A stretch of DNA of 64,000 bases from Corynebacterium falsenii (GTDB taxonomy: Bacteria; Actinomycetota; Actinomycetes; Mycobacteriales; Mycobacteriaceae), in assembly GCF_020099275.1 (NCBI RefSeq), contig NZ_CP083646.1, positions 620,001-684,000 of the forward strand, read 5' to 3'. Position numbers and translations under genes: made by a program. Each line of letters starts with the position of its first letter. Position 1 is the first letter of the stretch. This document shows, in pieces, positions 34,995-44,800 of the stretch. Below the pieces are notes generated by a model. It worked only from the letters and a program-made list of their open reading frames with translations. It did no database searches and was not told the DNA's origin.

Positions 34995-35056
34995 ACCCGG
35001 AACTGGGGGCTGGGGCACCCGGAACCTGGGGCCTGAGGAACCCGGAACTGGGAACC
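34995..35056. repeat. Degenerate 22-23-bp tandem repeat
   Basis: Units begin ACCCGGAAC (34995, 35017, 35040) and continue with G-rich CTGGGG sequence. A decayed unit seems to lie upstream (34975-34994). The array sits 30 nt from the methyltransferase stop. Confidence 0.7.
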
Positions 35057-35088
35057 AAAGGGGAGAGGAATTCGGCCCTAGGGGAGGG

Positions 35089-36015
35089 CTAGCGCTTGCG
35101 CAGAACCAAGACCAAGTTCGAGACAGCGAATTCCCGCACGATGGGAATATTCACCATCCACCACGCCCACCACGGGTGGTAGCGGGGGAAGGATGCGAGA
35201 AGGTCGGCGTCGGCGCGGCGGGCGTAGGCCAGGCCGTCAGCTGCGGAGACGTCAAACAAACTCTCGCCCCAGCGGTTCTTCGGGCGCTTCCCATGGACCT
35301 TCTCATACCTCTGAGCTGCGAATTCACCGCCAACGTAGTGCTGCCACAGGCCGGTTTCGTGACCGCCGAACGGGCCCAGCCACACCGTATAGCTGTAGAT
35401 CACCACGCCCCCGGGGCGGGTGACGCGCAGCATTTCGTCGGCCATCCGCCACGGATCGGGTACGTGCTCGGCCACGTTGGAGGAGTAGGTGATGTCGAAG
35501 GAGTCATCCAGAAACGGCAGGTCCAGGCCAGATCCCCGCACAGAGGACTGCAGCGTGATCCCCGCCGCTGCCATCTCGCCCACGTCCGGTTCGCAGGTGT
35601 AGTAGTCCGCCTGTTCGCGGTCGAAGGCCACGCCGAAATACCCGGGGCCGCCTCCGACGTCGAGAATCTTCTTCCCCGCCAGCAGGCTCGGCTCTGCATT
35701 GGAACCCTCAGTACCATCGGCCCCGCCTAGGCCAGAACCTCCAGCCCCGCTGAGGTCCTCACCACCATCCCCGCCCACAACGCCGCGGTACACATCCCGG
35801 ATGAGCCCCACCGTGTCCTCGGCCAAGTGGCCGTAGAAGATGTCGGGCTGCGTCTGCTCGTACTTGAAGTCGTTCAGCAGCCCGAAGGAGCGGCGCAGCG
35901 TCGCGTGCTCCGCGAAGTACCGCAGGGCACTAGGAGCGGTGCCCGGAACTGCGCGAGCGATAGCACCCGGAATAACACGGGAAACAACGCGGGAGACAAG
36001 TCGAGGCAGTTTCAC
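35089..36015 (-). CDS. Class I SAM-dependent methyltransferase (Rv0224c-like)
   Basis: A 308-residue methyltransferase. The SAM loop is ILDVGGGPGYFG near residue 115, and post-I motifs include YTCEPD and DSFDITYSSNVAEHV (~180). A basic N-terminal helix precedes it, and a Gly/Asp/Ser-rich insert (~85-105) is peculiar. The C-terminus is hydrophobic with aromatic residues (YHPWWAWWMVN), hinting at membrane association. GTG 36015 has GGTAGGG upstream; the much longer frame above it is a shadow. It is divergent from a glycosyltransferase, the same order as Rv0224c-Rv0225 in M. tuberculosis. A role in modifying an envelope glycolipid is inferred; the substrate is unknown. Confidence 0.85.
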   Translation of the reverse strand: MKLPRLVSRVVSRVIPGAIARAVPGTAPSALRYFAEHATLRRSFGLLNDFKYEQTQPDIFYGHLAEDTVGLIRDVYRGVVGGDGGEDLSGAGGSGLGGADGTEGSNAEPSLLAGKKILDVGGGPGYFGVAFDREQADYYTCEPDVGEMAAAGITLQSSVRGSGLDLPFLDDSFDITYSSNVAEHVPDPWRMADEMLRVTRPGGVVIYSYTVWLGPFGGHETGLWQHYVGGEFAAQRYEKVHGKRPKNRWGESLFDVSAADGLAYARRADADLLASFPRYHPWWAWWMVNIPIVREFAVSNLVLVLRKR

Positions 36016-36159
36016 AGTGGAAACCCTACCGCAGCACCTCCGGCGACACGCCTGAGTTTCACCAACCCCACCCACACCACTGCTTACGTATCCACTTATA
36101 TCTACTATTTCTTCGAATACCGCCCATGCCCCCACCAGCGCATTAAGATAGTACCCACC

Positions 36160-37374
36160 ATGAAAATAGTGCTTCTGTGCTGGCGAGACACCAACCACCC
36201 CGAAGGCGGTGGCAGCGAACGCTACCTCCAAAGGGTCGCCGCCTACCTCGCCGACCAGGGGCACCAGGTCATCTTCCGCACCGCTAAGTACCCCGGCTCC
36301 GCCCGCCGCGAGGTCGTCACCGTCGACGAGGATGGCACGACGCCCCACGCGCCCGTCGTCTTTTCCCGCGGCGGCAGCAATCTCTCGGTCTACCCGCGCG
36401 CCCTCGCGGTTCTCCTTGCCGCACGCCTCGGCATCAAGCGCATCGGGTTCGGCCGCTTCTCTCACCGCTTGCCGCTGGCGGACATGGGCCGCCCGGATGT
36501 GGTCGTGGATACGCAGAACGGCGTGCCGTTCTTCGCCTCCCTCGTCTCCGGCGCGCCGACCGTCGTGCTCACCCACCATTGCCACCGCGAGCAGTGGTCG
36601 GTCGCCGGCCCGTTCCTGTCCCGCCTGGGCTGGTTCATCGAGTCGCGCCTGTCGCCCCTGATCCACCGCCGTTCGCCCTGGGTGACCGTCTCCGCTCCCT
36701 CCGCCGACGAGCTCGCTGAACTCGGGATCCCCCGCGATCACGTGCGTATTATCCGCAATGGCATCGATCCCGTTCCGGCGTCTCTCATACCCGACGCCCC
36801 ACCGCGCCAAACTTCCTCCGCCAGCGATGGGACCTCAACGGTGCACCTCGTTGCACTTTCCAGGTTGGTGCCTCACAAGCAGATCGAGCACGCCCTCGAC
36901 GCCCTCGCAGTTGTCATCCGCACGCATCCGAACGTGCGGCTGGACGTGATCGGCGATGGCTGGTGGTCGGAGAAGCTGCGCGAGCACGCCCGCGACCTAG
37001 GCGTGGAAGGGCACGTGGTGTTCCACGGTCACGTGTCTGAGGAGCTGAAGCATTTGCTCCTGGACCGGGCCGCGATCCACGTCATGCCGTCCCGCAAGGA
37101 GGGCTGGGGCTTGGCGGTTATCGAAGCCGCGCAGCACGGGGTGCCCACGGTGGGCTATGCCTCATCGGCTGGTCTGCGGGATTCCATTGTGGATGGCACC
37201 ACGGGCCTGCTGTGTGGCTCGCCCGGCGGGCTCATCAATGCTGTGGAGTATCTGCTGGATCACCCCGAGGAGGCCGAGCGGATGGGCGCCAATGCGAAGG
37301 CCCGCGCCCAGGAGTTCTCTTGGGAGGCTACGGGTCAGGCGTGGGAGCAGTTGTTGCGCCAGCTTGGCTCTTGA
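36160..37374 (+). CDS. GT4-type glycosyltransferase (Rv0225-like)
   Basis: A 404-residue GT-B glycosyltransferase. The N-terminal domain starts MKIVLLCWRDTNHPEGGGSE, where the Gly-rich loop binds donor phosphate; the C-terminal domain has SRLVPHKQIEHAL (~235) and the E-x7-E motif in EGWGLAVIEAAQHG (~310). Donor and acceptor are unknown, but the envelope gene block suggests a lipoglycan or glycolipid. The true start is ATG 36160; a TAAGAT box ten bases upstream indicates a very short leader. Its 3' end overlaps the convergent membrane gene by 47 bp. Confidence 0.88.
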   Translation: MKIVLLCWRDTNHPEGGGSERYLQRVAAYLADQGHQVIFRTAKYPGSARREVVTVDEDGTTPHAPVVFSRGGSNLSVYPRALAVLLAARLGIKRIGFGRFSHRLPLADMGRPDVVVDTQNGVPFFASLVSGAPTVVLTHHCHREQWSVAGPFLSRLGWFIESRLSPLIHRRSPWVTVSAPSADELAELGIPRDHVRIIRNGIDPVPASLIPDAPPRQTSSASDGTSTVHLVALSRLVPHKQIEHALDALAVVIRTHPNVRLDVIGDGWWSEKLREHARDLGVEGHVVFHGHVSEELKHLLLDRAAIHVMPSRKEGWGLAVIEAAQHGVPTVGYASSAGLRDSIVDGTTGLLCGSPGGLINAVEYLLDHPEEAERMGANAKARAQEFSWEATGQAWEQLLRQLGS

Positions 37375-39151
37375 GCCGCCGCAGCAGCGACCATAGCCAC
37401 AGTGAGGCACCCGTTCCGGACACGGACCAGTACAGCACCAACCCCAGCAGGGTGGCGGCCTTGCGCCGGAAGTCGGACGGCGAGTTGGCCACCTGCGGAT
37501 CACTCACTCGGTACAGGGCGAAGTTGTCGGCCGCGGCGGTTTCCCGGATGCCCGGCTGGGACAGCACAGACATGGCCTTGTCCATCTGCTTCTTGTCCTG
37601 GACGGATTCCCAGTCGATGAGCACCCAGCCCACCCCGTTTTCCCGGAGCGTGTTCCGCCCGTTCATCACGTCGCTGAGGATCCGCATGGTGGAGGGGTTG
37701 CCGTCGATGACCTTGCCATCGACCACGAGGAACCCCGGATCCAGCGGGTGGCCGGGGAGCAACTTCAGCGAGGGGGCGATGACCGGCCGGTCGCCAATCA
37801 TGCGGTAGTTGCCCGGCGGCAACAGCAGGGTGGAGCCGCTCGGTGATGCCACAATGGCCGTGCGCAGCTGAGCCCAGGATTCCGGGACCGTGACCTCCTC
37901 GAGCGGGGCGATATCCCTGGGGTAAGCAGGAACCGACAGGACACACAGCCCGCACAGCGCCGCCGCGGCGATCGTGGGGAGGTGCCGGGGTCGGCGGCGT
38001 GGGGTGGCGTCGAAAAAGAAAGAACCCCTGCGGACATCGCAGCGTTCCACAACAGTGGCGATGAGCAGCACATATCCCGGGATCGCGAGGGCCACGAATT
38101 TGGACGTATCGCGGAACAGGCCCGCGCCGGGAACGTAGTGCAACAGCCCACCCATGAAGGCGATGCCGGGGCCGGTGGCCAGCAGGGCGGGCAGCACGAC
38201 CGCGGCGACGGTGACGACGGCCACGGCGCGGTAGACCCGCCATAGCTCCCGTACCCCGAGCAGCAGGATGATGGCGAAGACCACGCCCGCGATGGAGGAA
38301 GCCACGGTGCGGGACGGGGGGATGGCGTCTGCGTTCCAGATGCCACCGAGGCCCGCCAGCGCGCCGAGGGTACCGACCCCAGTTTCCGCACGGGCGGCGA
38401 ACGCGGCGGCGGAGGCCGGGTCGGCGGTGGCGGCGCCGGGGGAGGGCGCCAGGATCATGGGTAGCACCCAGGGCATAGACGCCAAACCGCAGGCCACCAT
38501 ATTGCAGAGCCGATCGCGGGACGTGCTGGAAAACAGCAGCGCGACCACGGCGGCGAGGATCAACCCGGAGGGCACCATGGCGCACGCGGAAATGAGCAGA
38601 AGCAACAGACCACGGTGCCCCGGACCCGCCGCGGCGAGGTAGGCGATGGCCGGCAGCATCATGCCCGCCGCCGCCAGGGTCCACTGGCCTTGGAGGAGGC
38701 GCTCGATGACGAACGGGTTCCACGGGACGAACAGGGCCACGGCCAGCTGCGCGGAGAATCGGGCGCCGGCCATCTCGCGGGCCATGGCAGCGGCGAACCA
38801 ACTGCCCAGGGTGGCGGCCGCGATCATCAGCAAAGAGGCCAGCATGGATGCCGGGATGACGGGGCTGAAGATGGCCATGATGGCATCTTGCGGCAGTGCG
38901 CGCGGTGGCCCCTCCGCCGAGCCGAGGGTGTTGGCGTTGGCGATCATGCGGTAAGGCACGAACATGTCCCGCAACATGAACGCCCGTGATTCGCTGGGGC
39001 GCAGGCCGAGCCAGAACGGCCACAGCGTCACGATGGAGATAACGCACGACCACCCTGCCAACACCCACCAGCGGGCGGGGGACAGGGTGGTCGGGGGAAA
39101 GTCGGCACGTGAGCGCTCGGGGAGGGCGGCGGTCGGTTGCGGGGAGCTCAC
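37328..39151 (-). CDS. Polytopic membrane protein (Rv0226c-like)
   Basis: A 607-residue protein with about ten to twelve membrane helices and an extracytoplasmic C-terminal domain of ~150 residues before a last helix and basic tail. The layout is like that of GT-C-type enzymes (a long loop after helix 1 with RDMFVPYRMIAN near 60), but no family is certain. GTG 39151 is taken as the start because upstream residues are a shadow; the ribosome site is weak. It follows the DUF3068 gene by 28 nt and is presumably co-transcribed. Gene order equals Rv0226c-Rv0227c. A dispersed-repeat copy encodes FFFDATP in a loop. Confidence 0.82.
   Translation of the reverse strand: MSSPQPTAALPERSRADFPPTTLSPARWWVLAGWSCVISIVTLWPFWLGLRPSESRAFMLRDMFVPYRMIANANTLGSAEGPPRALPQDAIMAIFSPVIPASMLASLLMIAAATLGSWFAAAMAREMAGARFSAQLAVALFVPWNPFVIERLLQGQWTLAAAGMMLPAIAYLAAAGPGHRGLLLLLISACAMVPSGLILAAVVALLFSSTSRDRLCNMVACGLASMPWVLPMILAPSPGAATADPASAAAFAARAETGVGTLGALAGLGGIWNADAIPPSRTVASSIAGVVFAIILLLGVRELWRVYRAVAVVTVAAVVLPALLATGPGIAFMGGLLHYVPGAGLFRDTSKFVALAIPGYVLLIATVVERCDVRRGSFFFDATPRRRPRHLPTIAAAALCGLCVLSVPAYPRDIAPLEEVTVPESWAQLRTAIVASPSGSTLLLPPGNYRMIGDRPVIAPSLKLLPGHPLDPGFLVVDGKVIDGNPSTMRILSDVMNGRNTLRENGVGWVLIDWESVQDKKQMDKAMSVLSQPGIRETAAADNFALYRVSDPQVANSPSDFRRKAATLLGLVLYWSVSGTGASLWLWSLLRRLKSQAGATTAPTPDP
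38003..38022 (+). repeat. Dispersed GGTGGCGTCG element with A-rich tail
   Basis: Core (38003-38012) followed by AAAAAGAAAG. The bases before it (GGCGTGG) are shared with the copy at 42044, so the two copies match over more than the core. Confidence 0.85.
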
Positions 39152-39179
39152 GTGCCTAGTGTAGCCAACGGGCAGGACA

Positions 39180-40502
39180 CTAACGGTTGTCGAAGCTGTT
39201 GCCGTGGTTGTTGCCGTGCTCGTAGTGGTCGTACTCCTCACCGGCAGCGGCGCTGCGCTTGGAACCGCGGGCCAGCACGAATCCCACGACGAGCAGCAGC
39301 ACGCCGATGATGCCCAAGGTCCACGGCAGGATGGTGCCCATGAGGCGCAGCTTGTTCTTGCCCTCCATGGCCTTGTCCATCTGTGCATCCTTGGAAGCCT
39401 GGTTCCACTTACCGGGGTAGAAGGTCGCGGTGCGGGTGGGGTTGGCGATCTCCTGGTCGCGGTTCTTCGCGATCTCGTCCGCCTCGGCCTGGTCCTGCGC
39501 GTAGTACTGGAACACGTCCTCGTTACCGTTGACGATCACGCCTGTGTCCGGCTGCACCCAGATGGTGCGGTGCACGGTGTAGTAGCGGCTCATCTCCACC
39601 TCGGGGCCGAGGTCGTCTTCCTTCTTGTCGCGTGCGTCCACGGCTTCTTCGGCGTCAGTCTCTTCCACCGGCGGCTCGTTGTCCGTGACGTTGTTCTTGC
39701 GGATCTGATCCTCGGTAAGTCCCCACACCTTGGCGGGGAACTTCAGGCGCAGCGCGGCCAGGGTGCCTTCGTCGGCCACGGAGATGTCGCCATCTTGCTC
39801 CAGGCGCTCGCGGATCGCGGAGTACAGCTCGGTCGGCGGCACGGTCTGCTCGAAGCGGTAAACCTTCTGGCCGTCTTGCTCTTCCTCGCCCACGAAGTCG
39901 ATCGGGCGGGCCTTGAGGATCTGCATGTCGAAGTAGTCGTAGGACTTCCGGTCAGTGCCCATGGGGAACTGGTAAGTGATACCCGTGCGGGTAAACGGTG
40001 CCACGGATGCCTTCACCTCACCCGGGCCGCTCTGCGCCGGGGCGTTGATCTGCACGGTGGATACGGGGTCCGGTACGGGCATCTGGGTCTTGCGATCCAG
40101 GGTCACGCGGTCGATGGAGGCGCTGAGCAGGTTTTTCGGCTCCTCCCGGTCGTTGCGGAACAGAGTCTGGCCGACCTCGAGGGTGATGACCTTGTCGTTC
40201 GAGGGCTCCTGGGCAGTGGTGAAGCGCTGGGACTGCATGTCCAGGCCCTTCCACATAAAGCAGCTGATCTGGGGGTTCTTGCCTTGGCACTCGGGCTTGG
40301 AGCCGTTGTCTTGAACGGGCTTGCCGGAGGCGAGTGCGGAGGCATCCAGGAGGTTACCGGGCGTGGGGTCGGTGGCGGTCGTCGAGACCACGTCGAGGGG
40401 TAGAACCTTGCCCTTGGGGACTACGTAAGTGGGCAGTGCAATGGCGAAAACCAGAAGCATGGCGCCGAGCACAACCGCCGCGTAGGCGAAAAACTTCCTC
40501 AT
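39180..40502 (-). CDS. DUF3068 envelope protein (Rv0227c-like)
   Basis: A 440-residue protein with one helix at each end (FAYAAVVLGAMLLVFAIALP and ILPWTLGIIGVLLLVVGFVL, each read in part) and a ~340-residue extracytoplasmic DUF3068 domain between. The last ~30 residues are polar with Gly, His and Asn. Family members in Corynebacterineae are reported to be needed for lipomannan/lipoarabinomannan maturation and, in mycobacteria, to work with MmpL3 at the growing pole. The MmpL3-type gene here is 24 kb away. ATG 40502 is used. It is the first gene of the pair with the Rv0226c-like gene. Confidence 0.88.
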   Translation of the reverse strand: MRKFFAYAAVVLGAMLLVFAIALPTYVVPKGKVLPLDVVSTTATDPTPGNLLDASALASGKPVQDNGSKPECQGKNPQISCFMWKGLDMQSQRFTTAQEPSNDKVITLEVGQTLFRNDREEPKNLLSASIDRVTLDRKTQMPVPDPVSTVQINAPAQSGPGEVKASVAPFTRTGITYQFPMGTDRKSYDYFDMQILKARPIDFVGEEEQDGQKVYRFEQTVPPTELYSAIRERLEQDGDISVADEGTLAALRLKFPAKVWGLTEDQIRKNNVTDNEPPVEETDAEEAVDARDKKEDDLGPEVEMSRYYTVHRTIWVQPDTGVIVNGNEDVFQYYAQDQAEADEIAKNRDQEIANPTRTATFYPGKWNQASKDAQMDKAMEGKNKLRLMGTILPWTLGIIGVLLLVVGFVLARGSKRSAAAGEEYDHYEHGNNHGNSFDNR

Positions 40503-40635
40503 AGGACTTATTTTCCTGACTCTGTTCGATGGAATAGCTTGTCATACTGTAGCGAATGGAAACTTGTTTTAGTGACAAATTTGAATATTTCGTTGTATGC
40601 AACTTCAGCGGGGGCGTTCGGTAGACTGACTAGCC

Positions 40636-41892
40636 GTGAGATCCCCGATGTCCCGCCCGCCGGCGCCGTTCCTGCCTTCTCTGGAGGGCCTGCGCGCGGT
40701 GGCGTGTAGCGGCATCATCATCACCCACGTTGCGTTCCAAACCGGGTCGGATACGGGTTCGCTCATTAACCGCATGATGGCGCGCACGGATTTTTTCGTC
40801 CCCGTGTTCTTCGCTTTGTCGGGTTTTCTTCTGTGGCGGCGGCATCGAACTGATTTTTCTTTTTCGTTCGACGCCACCAGCCGGCGCACCATCGTGGGCT
40901 ATTACGTGAAACGCATTGGGCGCATCTTCCCGGCGTATTTGGCCACGGTCCTGATTGTCATTGCATTCTTTCCGGTTGCCGAGCGCCCATCGGTGGTGCA
41001 GATCTTGGCGAACGTGACGATGACGCAAATCTACGTGCCCGATGGCCTCGTGGGCGGGCTGACTCACCTGTGGAGCCTGTGCGTGGAAATGGCGTTCTAC
41101 CTGGTGCTTCCCCTGCTGGCCATCTGTTATGGGCGCATCACGCAGCGGTGGCGCATCACGGTGATCGTGGCGCTGTCCGTGCTGAGCTTCGGCTGGGCTT
41201 TCATCCCCGCCTTCGCTGATCCGCCCCCGCCGGGAGGCCTCAATCCGCACATCATGCCACCGGCCTTCACGGCGTGGTTCGCCGTGGGGTTCATCGCCGC
41301 GGAGCTGGAGGCGATGGTGCTGGCGAAGGTGGATAACGACCGGCGGGAGGAGCTGGCCGTGGTGCGCTTCCTGGCGCGGTTCCGCTGGCTGTTCTGGCTC
41401 ATCGCGGTGGGTGCGCTGGCCGTGGCGGCTTCGGATGGGCCGGAGGGGTTGACCCACTCCACCCCGGCGGAGTTCGCTCGCCGCACGTTCTACGGGCTGA
41501 TCTTCGCCGCGGCGCTCATCATTCCCTACGCGGTGTCCCCCAGGTCGCCGTGGCTCGAGTCCGCCGGGATGCAGGCGCTCGGCAGGTGGTCGTATTCGAT
41601 CTTCCTGTGGCACATGTCGATGTTGTCGCTGGTGTTCCCCCTGCTGGGAATTGGCTTGTTCCAGGGCTACGTCATCCCCGTGCTGCTGGGTACGTTCGTG
41701 CTCACGGTGCCGGTCGCAGCCCTAAGTTACTCGCTGGTGGAGGAGCCTTCGCGCCGCTGGATCAACTCTTGGTGGAAGGGTGTGGACGCGCGCTGGCGGG
41801 AACGCGGCACCCAGCGCAGCACTGAGCGCAGCACCACGGAGGCCACGGCCACGCCGGTCGCCCCGGCCACCAGCCACGAATCGCCGGCATAG
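40636..41892 (+). CDS. tmaT: Acyltransferase-3 family membrane protein, TmaT/Rv0228 type
   Basis: A 418-residue acyltransferase with about ten helices. Features are the early motif SLEGLRAVACSGIIITHV with the proposed catalytic His, the RTDFFVPVFFALSGFLL helix, and the terminal VEEPSRRW motif. The C. glutamicum relative acetylates trehalose monomycolate before its MmpL-mediated export. GTG 40636 lies 8 nt after a TAGACT -10 box, so the mRNA may be leaderless; ATG 40648 is an alternative. The last 166 bp overlap the 3' end of aftD on the other strand. A dispersed repeat encodes FDATSRR in a cytoplasmic loop (~80). Confidence 0.85.
   Translation: MRSPMSRPPAPFLPSLEGLRAVACSGIIITHVAFQTGSDTGSLINRMMARTDFFVPVFFALSGFLLWRRHRTDFSFSFDATSRRTIVGYYVKRIGRIFPAYLATVLIVIAFFPVAERPSVVQILANVTMTQIYVPDGLVGGLTHLWSLCVEMAFYLVLPLLAICYGRITQRWRITVIVALSVLSFGWAFIPAFADPPPPGGLNPHIMPPAFTAWFAVGFIAAELEAMVLAKVDNDRREELAVVRFLARFRWLFWLIAVGALAVAASDGPEGLTHSTPAEFARRTFYGLIFAAALIIPYAVSPRSPWLESAGMQALGRWSYSIFLWHMSMLSLVFPLLGIGLFQGYVIPVLLGTFVLTVPVAALSYSLVEEPSRRWINSWWKGVDARWRERGTQRSTERSTTEATATPVAPATSHESPA
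40852..40878 (-). repeat. Dispersed GGTGGCGTCG element with A-rich tail
   Basis: Minus-strand core (40869-40878) followed by AACGAAAAAGAAAAAT. It lies within the tmaT coding region, in the loop after helix 2. Confidence 0.8.
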
Positions 41893-44800
41893 CTCAGCCC
41901 GCCCCACGGGCCACGCGCGGCGAGCAGCACCAGCACGAAGCTCGAGGTGCCGAACGCCACGGGGAACGCGTACCGCCTGATGCCTCTGCGTGCCGAGGGC
42001 TCACTGGTGGTCACTGCAGCGACCGGGAGGCGGGATGGCGTGGGGTGGCGTCGAGAAGAAAAGACCATGAGCGCTGCGGCCAGGAGCAACAGCACCGCCG
42101 CGGCGGCCCCGGCCAGCAGCCACGCGCGGTACAGGTGCGTACCCGCGAACGTGATCGTGACCAGGCCAGACGCACCCGCGGGCACAATCCAACCCTGCTG
42201 CCAACCGTTGACCGTGACGGGCGTGAGGCGCGTGCCGTCCAACGTGGCCACGCGGCCGGGGTTCGCCTGCGACGGGGAGAACAGGATGCGCTGCTGATCC
42301 GAGGCGGCGAGGTTCGTGGACTGCTCGCCGTGGCCGTCCGGGGTTCCAGCCGGGGTGTCAGACTGGGTGAGCGGCTGCGCGGACGGGGTCTCGCGCACGG
42401 CGGCGCCATACAGCGGCTCGGCCACGGTCAGCGACACCCACCGATCCTTGGCCTCCAACCTGTGCGGGCCCGCGGTGAGGGTGAAGACCTCTCCGCAGGG
42501 GTGTGCCACTCCGTCGATGGTCACGCGAGCATCCTGGCCCCGCACGCAGCGATCCGTGTGCACCACCACCGGAAGCTCACCGGGGCGCTCCGGGGTGCCG
42601 CCGCCGACCGTGGCGGGCACGGTGAACTCGCGGGTCATGACACCCTCGGGGATCTCCTGGCCGTAGACCCAGCGGTTCGGCGCCGGGTGGGTCGGGTCGG
42701 TGGGCCACTCCGGCAGCGTGGGCACCCGGTGGGGAGTGACGTTCGTGGTGGAATCGCCCTGCGTGCTGATGACCGTGGCCGAAGAAATGCCGAAGTCACC
42801 GAAGGTGCCCACGATCGTCACGCGCACGGTATCGGCCAGGCCAGCGGGCACGGTGATCACGTTATCCTCGCCGGAGCGCACCGTGGCAGTCGTGCTGGCG
42901 ACCACGGACCCCTGTGCCTGCGAGGGGTCGATGCGCTCACCGATCTGATCGGGGTGCTGGTCGTTGTGGCGCAGGTACGTGGTGACCTGCACGCGCGCCA
43001 GCGACCCTTGGGTGCGCAGCTCGAGGCCCAGGTTGGCGTAAGCCTTCGGGAGCTGGAACTCGATGTACTGGCCCGCGGCTTGCCCGGGGGCGGGGCGCCA
43101 CGCGGTGAAAGTGGAACCATCGACCGCTGAGGTGGCCGAGGAGTAGGTCTCGGCGCCTCCGAATGAGGTAGGCGACGCCGCCGTGGACGATGCCACCACG
43201 GCCCCACCGGTGCCCACGACCTGGGTGTAGTCGCTGGCGGGGAGGGGAGTGTTGTCCGGGCTGGAGGTGTTGCGGACCGGGTAGTCGGTGATGGGGTTGA
43301 GTAGCGAAGAGGGGTCCTTGGATGACCGGATCTCCGAATCCGCGTGGGTGACGTTGCCGTAGTTGTGCTCCCGGAGGGCAGGGGTGTCGGTGGCGGTCTG
43401 GGATGGCGCCAGGGCGGCATCGTCCGGGGCTTGCCCGGCGAGGATGCGGGTGCGCGGGGTGCCGGTGCGGCCCAGGGCGCCGTCAGCGGAGTTGAGGCGG
43501 GGGAGGGCTTCGGGGCCGGCGGAGACGACCTCGACGTTGCGGGTGTCGATGATGCGCAGATCGCCGGCGGTGCCAGCAGCGGGAGCTGGGGTGGGGTCGA
43601 CCCGGTAGATCGTGATCTGCTCGTCTGTGGCGCCCGACTTGTCGCGGTTCTGACCGCTCTCGCCGCCAAAGGTGGCCACGGGTGTGAAACCGCCGGAGTA
43701 TTGCAGCGTTTTGTCCACCTGCTTGGCGCCCGGGGTGTCAGCTGCCCGCGTGAGGTCCCTGCGGACCAGAACGTAACCCACGCCCTGGCTCCACAGGGTG
43801 CCAGACAGTGAAGGGATGGCCACGCCGGTGTTGAGCTGCTGCTGCACACCGTCGAGCGCACGGATGGCCTCCGGCTGCACCAGCGGGACGGAATCGCGGA
43901 CCACCCACGGCACGTCGAGCAGTGGCTGAGCGGGTTCGTCCCTGGTGTTGCCCCAGGTCTGGCGTGCAAACCGGGCCTCCGGCAGGATCATCGTGCGCGG
44001 GGTGACATGCCCCGGCGAGGCCTGAGCATGCTCGTTGAGCCACCGCGCGGCCTCGATCCAGTAGCGGGGGACGCCGCGGTAGGCGTCGGCGGCGGGAAGC
44101 TGCCCGGACCACCCGGGGGCGGTGGCCACGGCCAGCAGCAGGCTCACGGCGATGGCCTTGACGACCTGCGGGTTTTTCTCCGGGTTGCGCCAGGCCACCC
44201 ACTTGTTCCGCGAACGCCCCGGCCATTCCAGGCCACGGAGCCCGTGGGCGATGCCCACCACCAGGGCGATGCGCACCACCGGATCGAACTTGTGCAGGTT
44301 ACGCAGCGGGGCGCCGGCACCGTCGAGGAACTCCCGGACAGGTTCGGCGATGGGGGAGAAGGGGGCCACGGCCACGATCATTGCCGACATGCCCACCAGC
44401 AGGATGAGCAGCCAGCGGCCAGCAAAGGCCAACCCCGGCCGGGACAGCCCCCACAGGCCGATGAGGGCAACGATGAGCGTGGCGACGATGAACACTGGCT
44501 CGGTGACCAGTGCATTTCCGGCCGGGCGTTCTGCGGAGATGAACGGCGTCCAGCTCGTGGCTCCGCGCAGCACCTCCATCGGGTTGAGCCAGCGCGTGGT
44601 CAGCGAGGCCGACTCGATGTAGTCGGTGAACGGAGGAGAGTACTTGCCCAGCAGAATCAGCGGGCCGATCCACCAGAAGGTGGCGAGCACTCCGGCGGGG
44701 ATCCACCACATGCCGAAGTACAGAGCGCGCCGCCGCTGGGCTGCTCGCAAGACTGCAGCGCGCCGCGAGCCGGCGGCACCGGCGGCACTGCTGGCACCGC

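Noticed and set aside
39204-40403. 399-codon plus-strand frame opposite the DUF3068 gene
   Set aside because: Composition typical of a reverse-strand shadow, without signal peptide or known domain.
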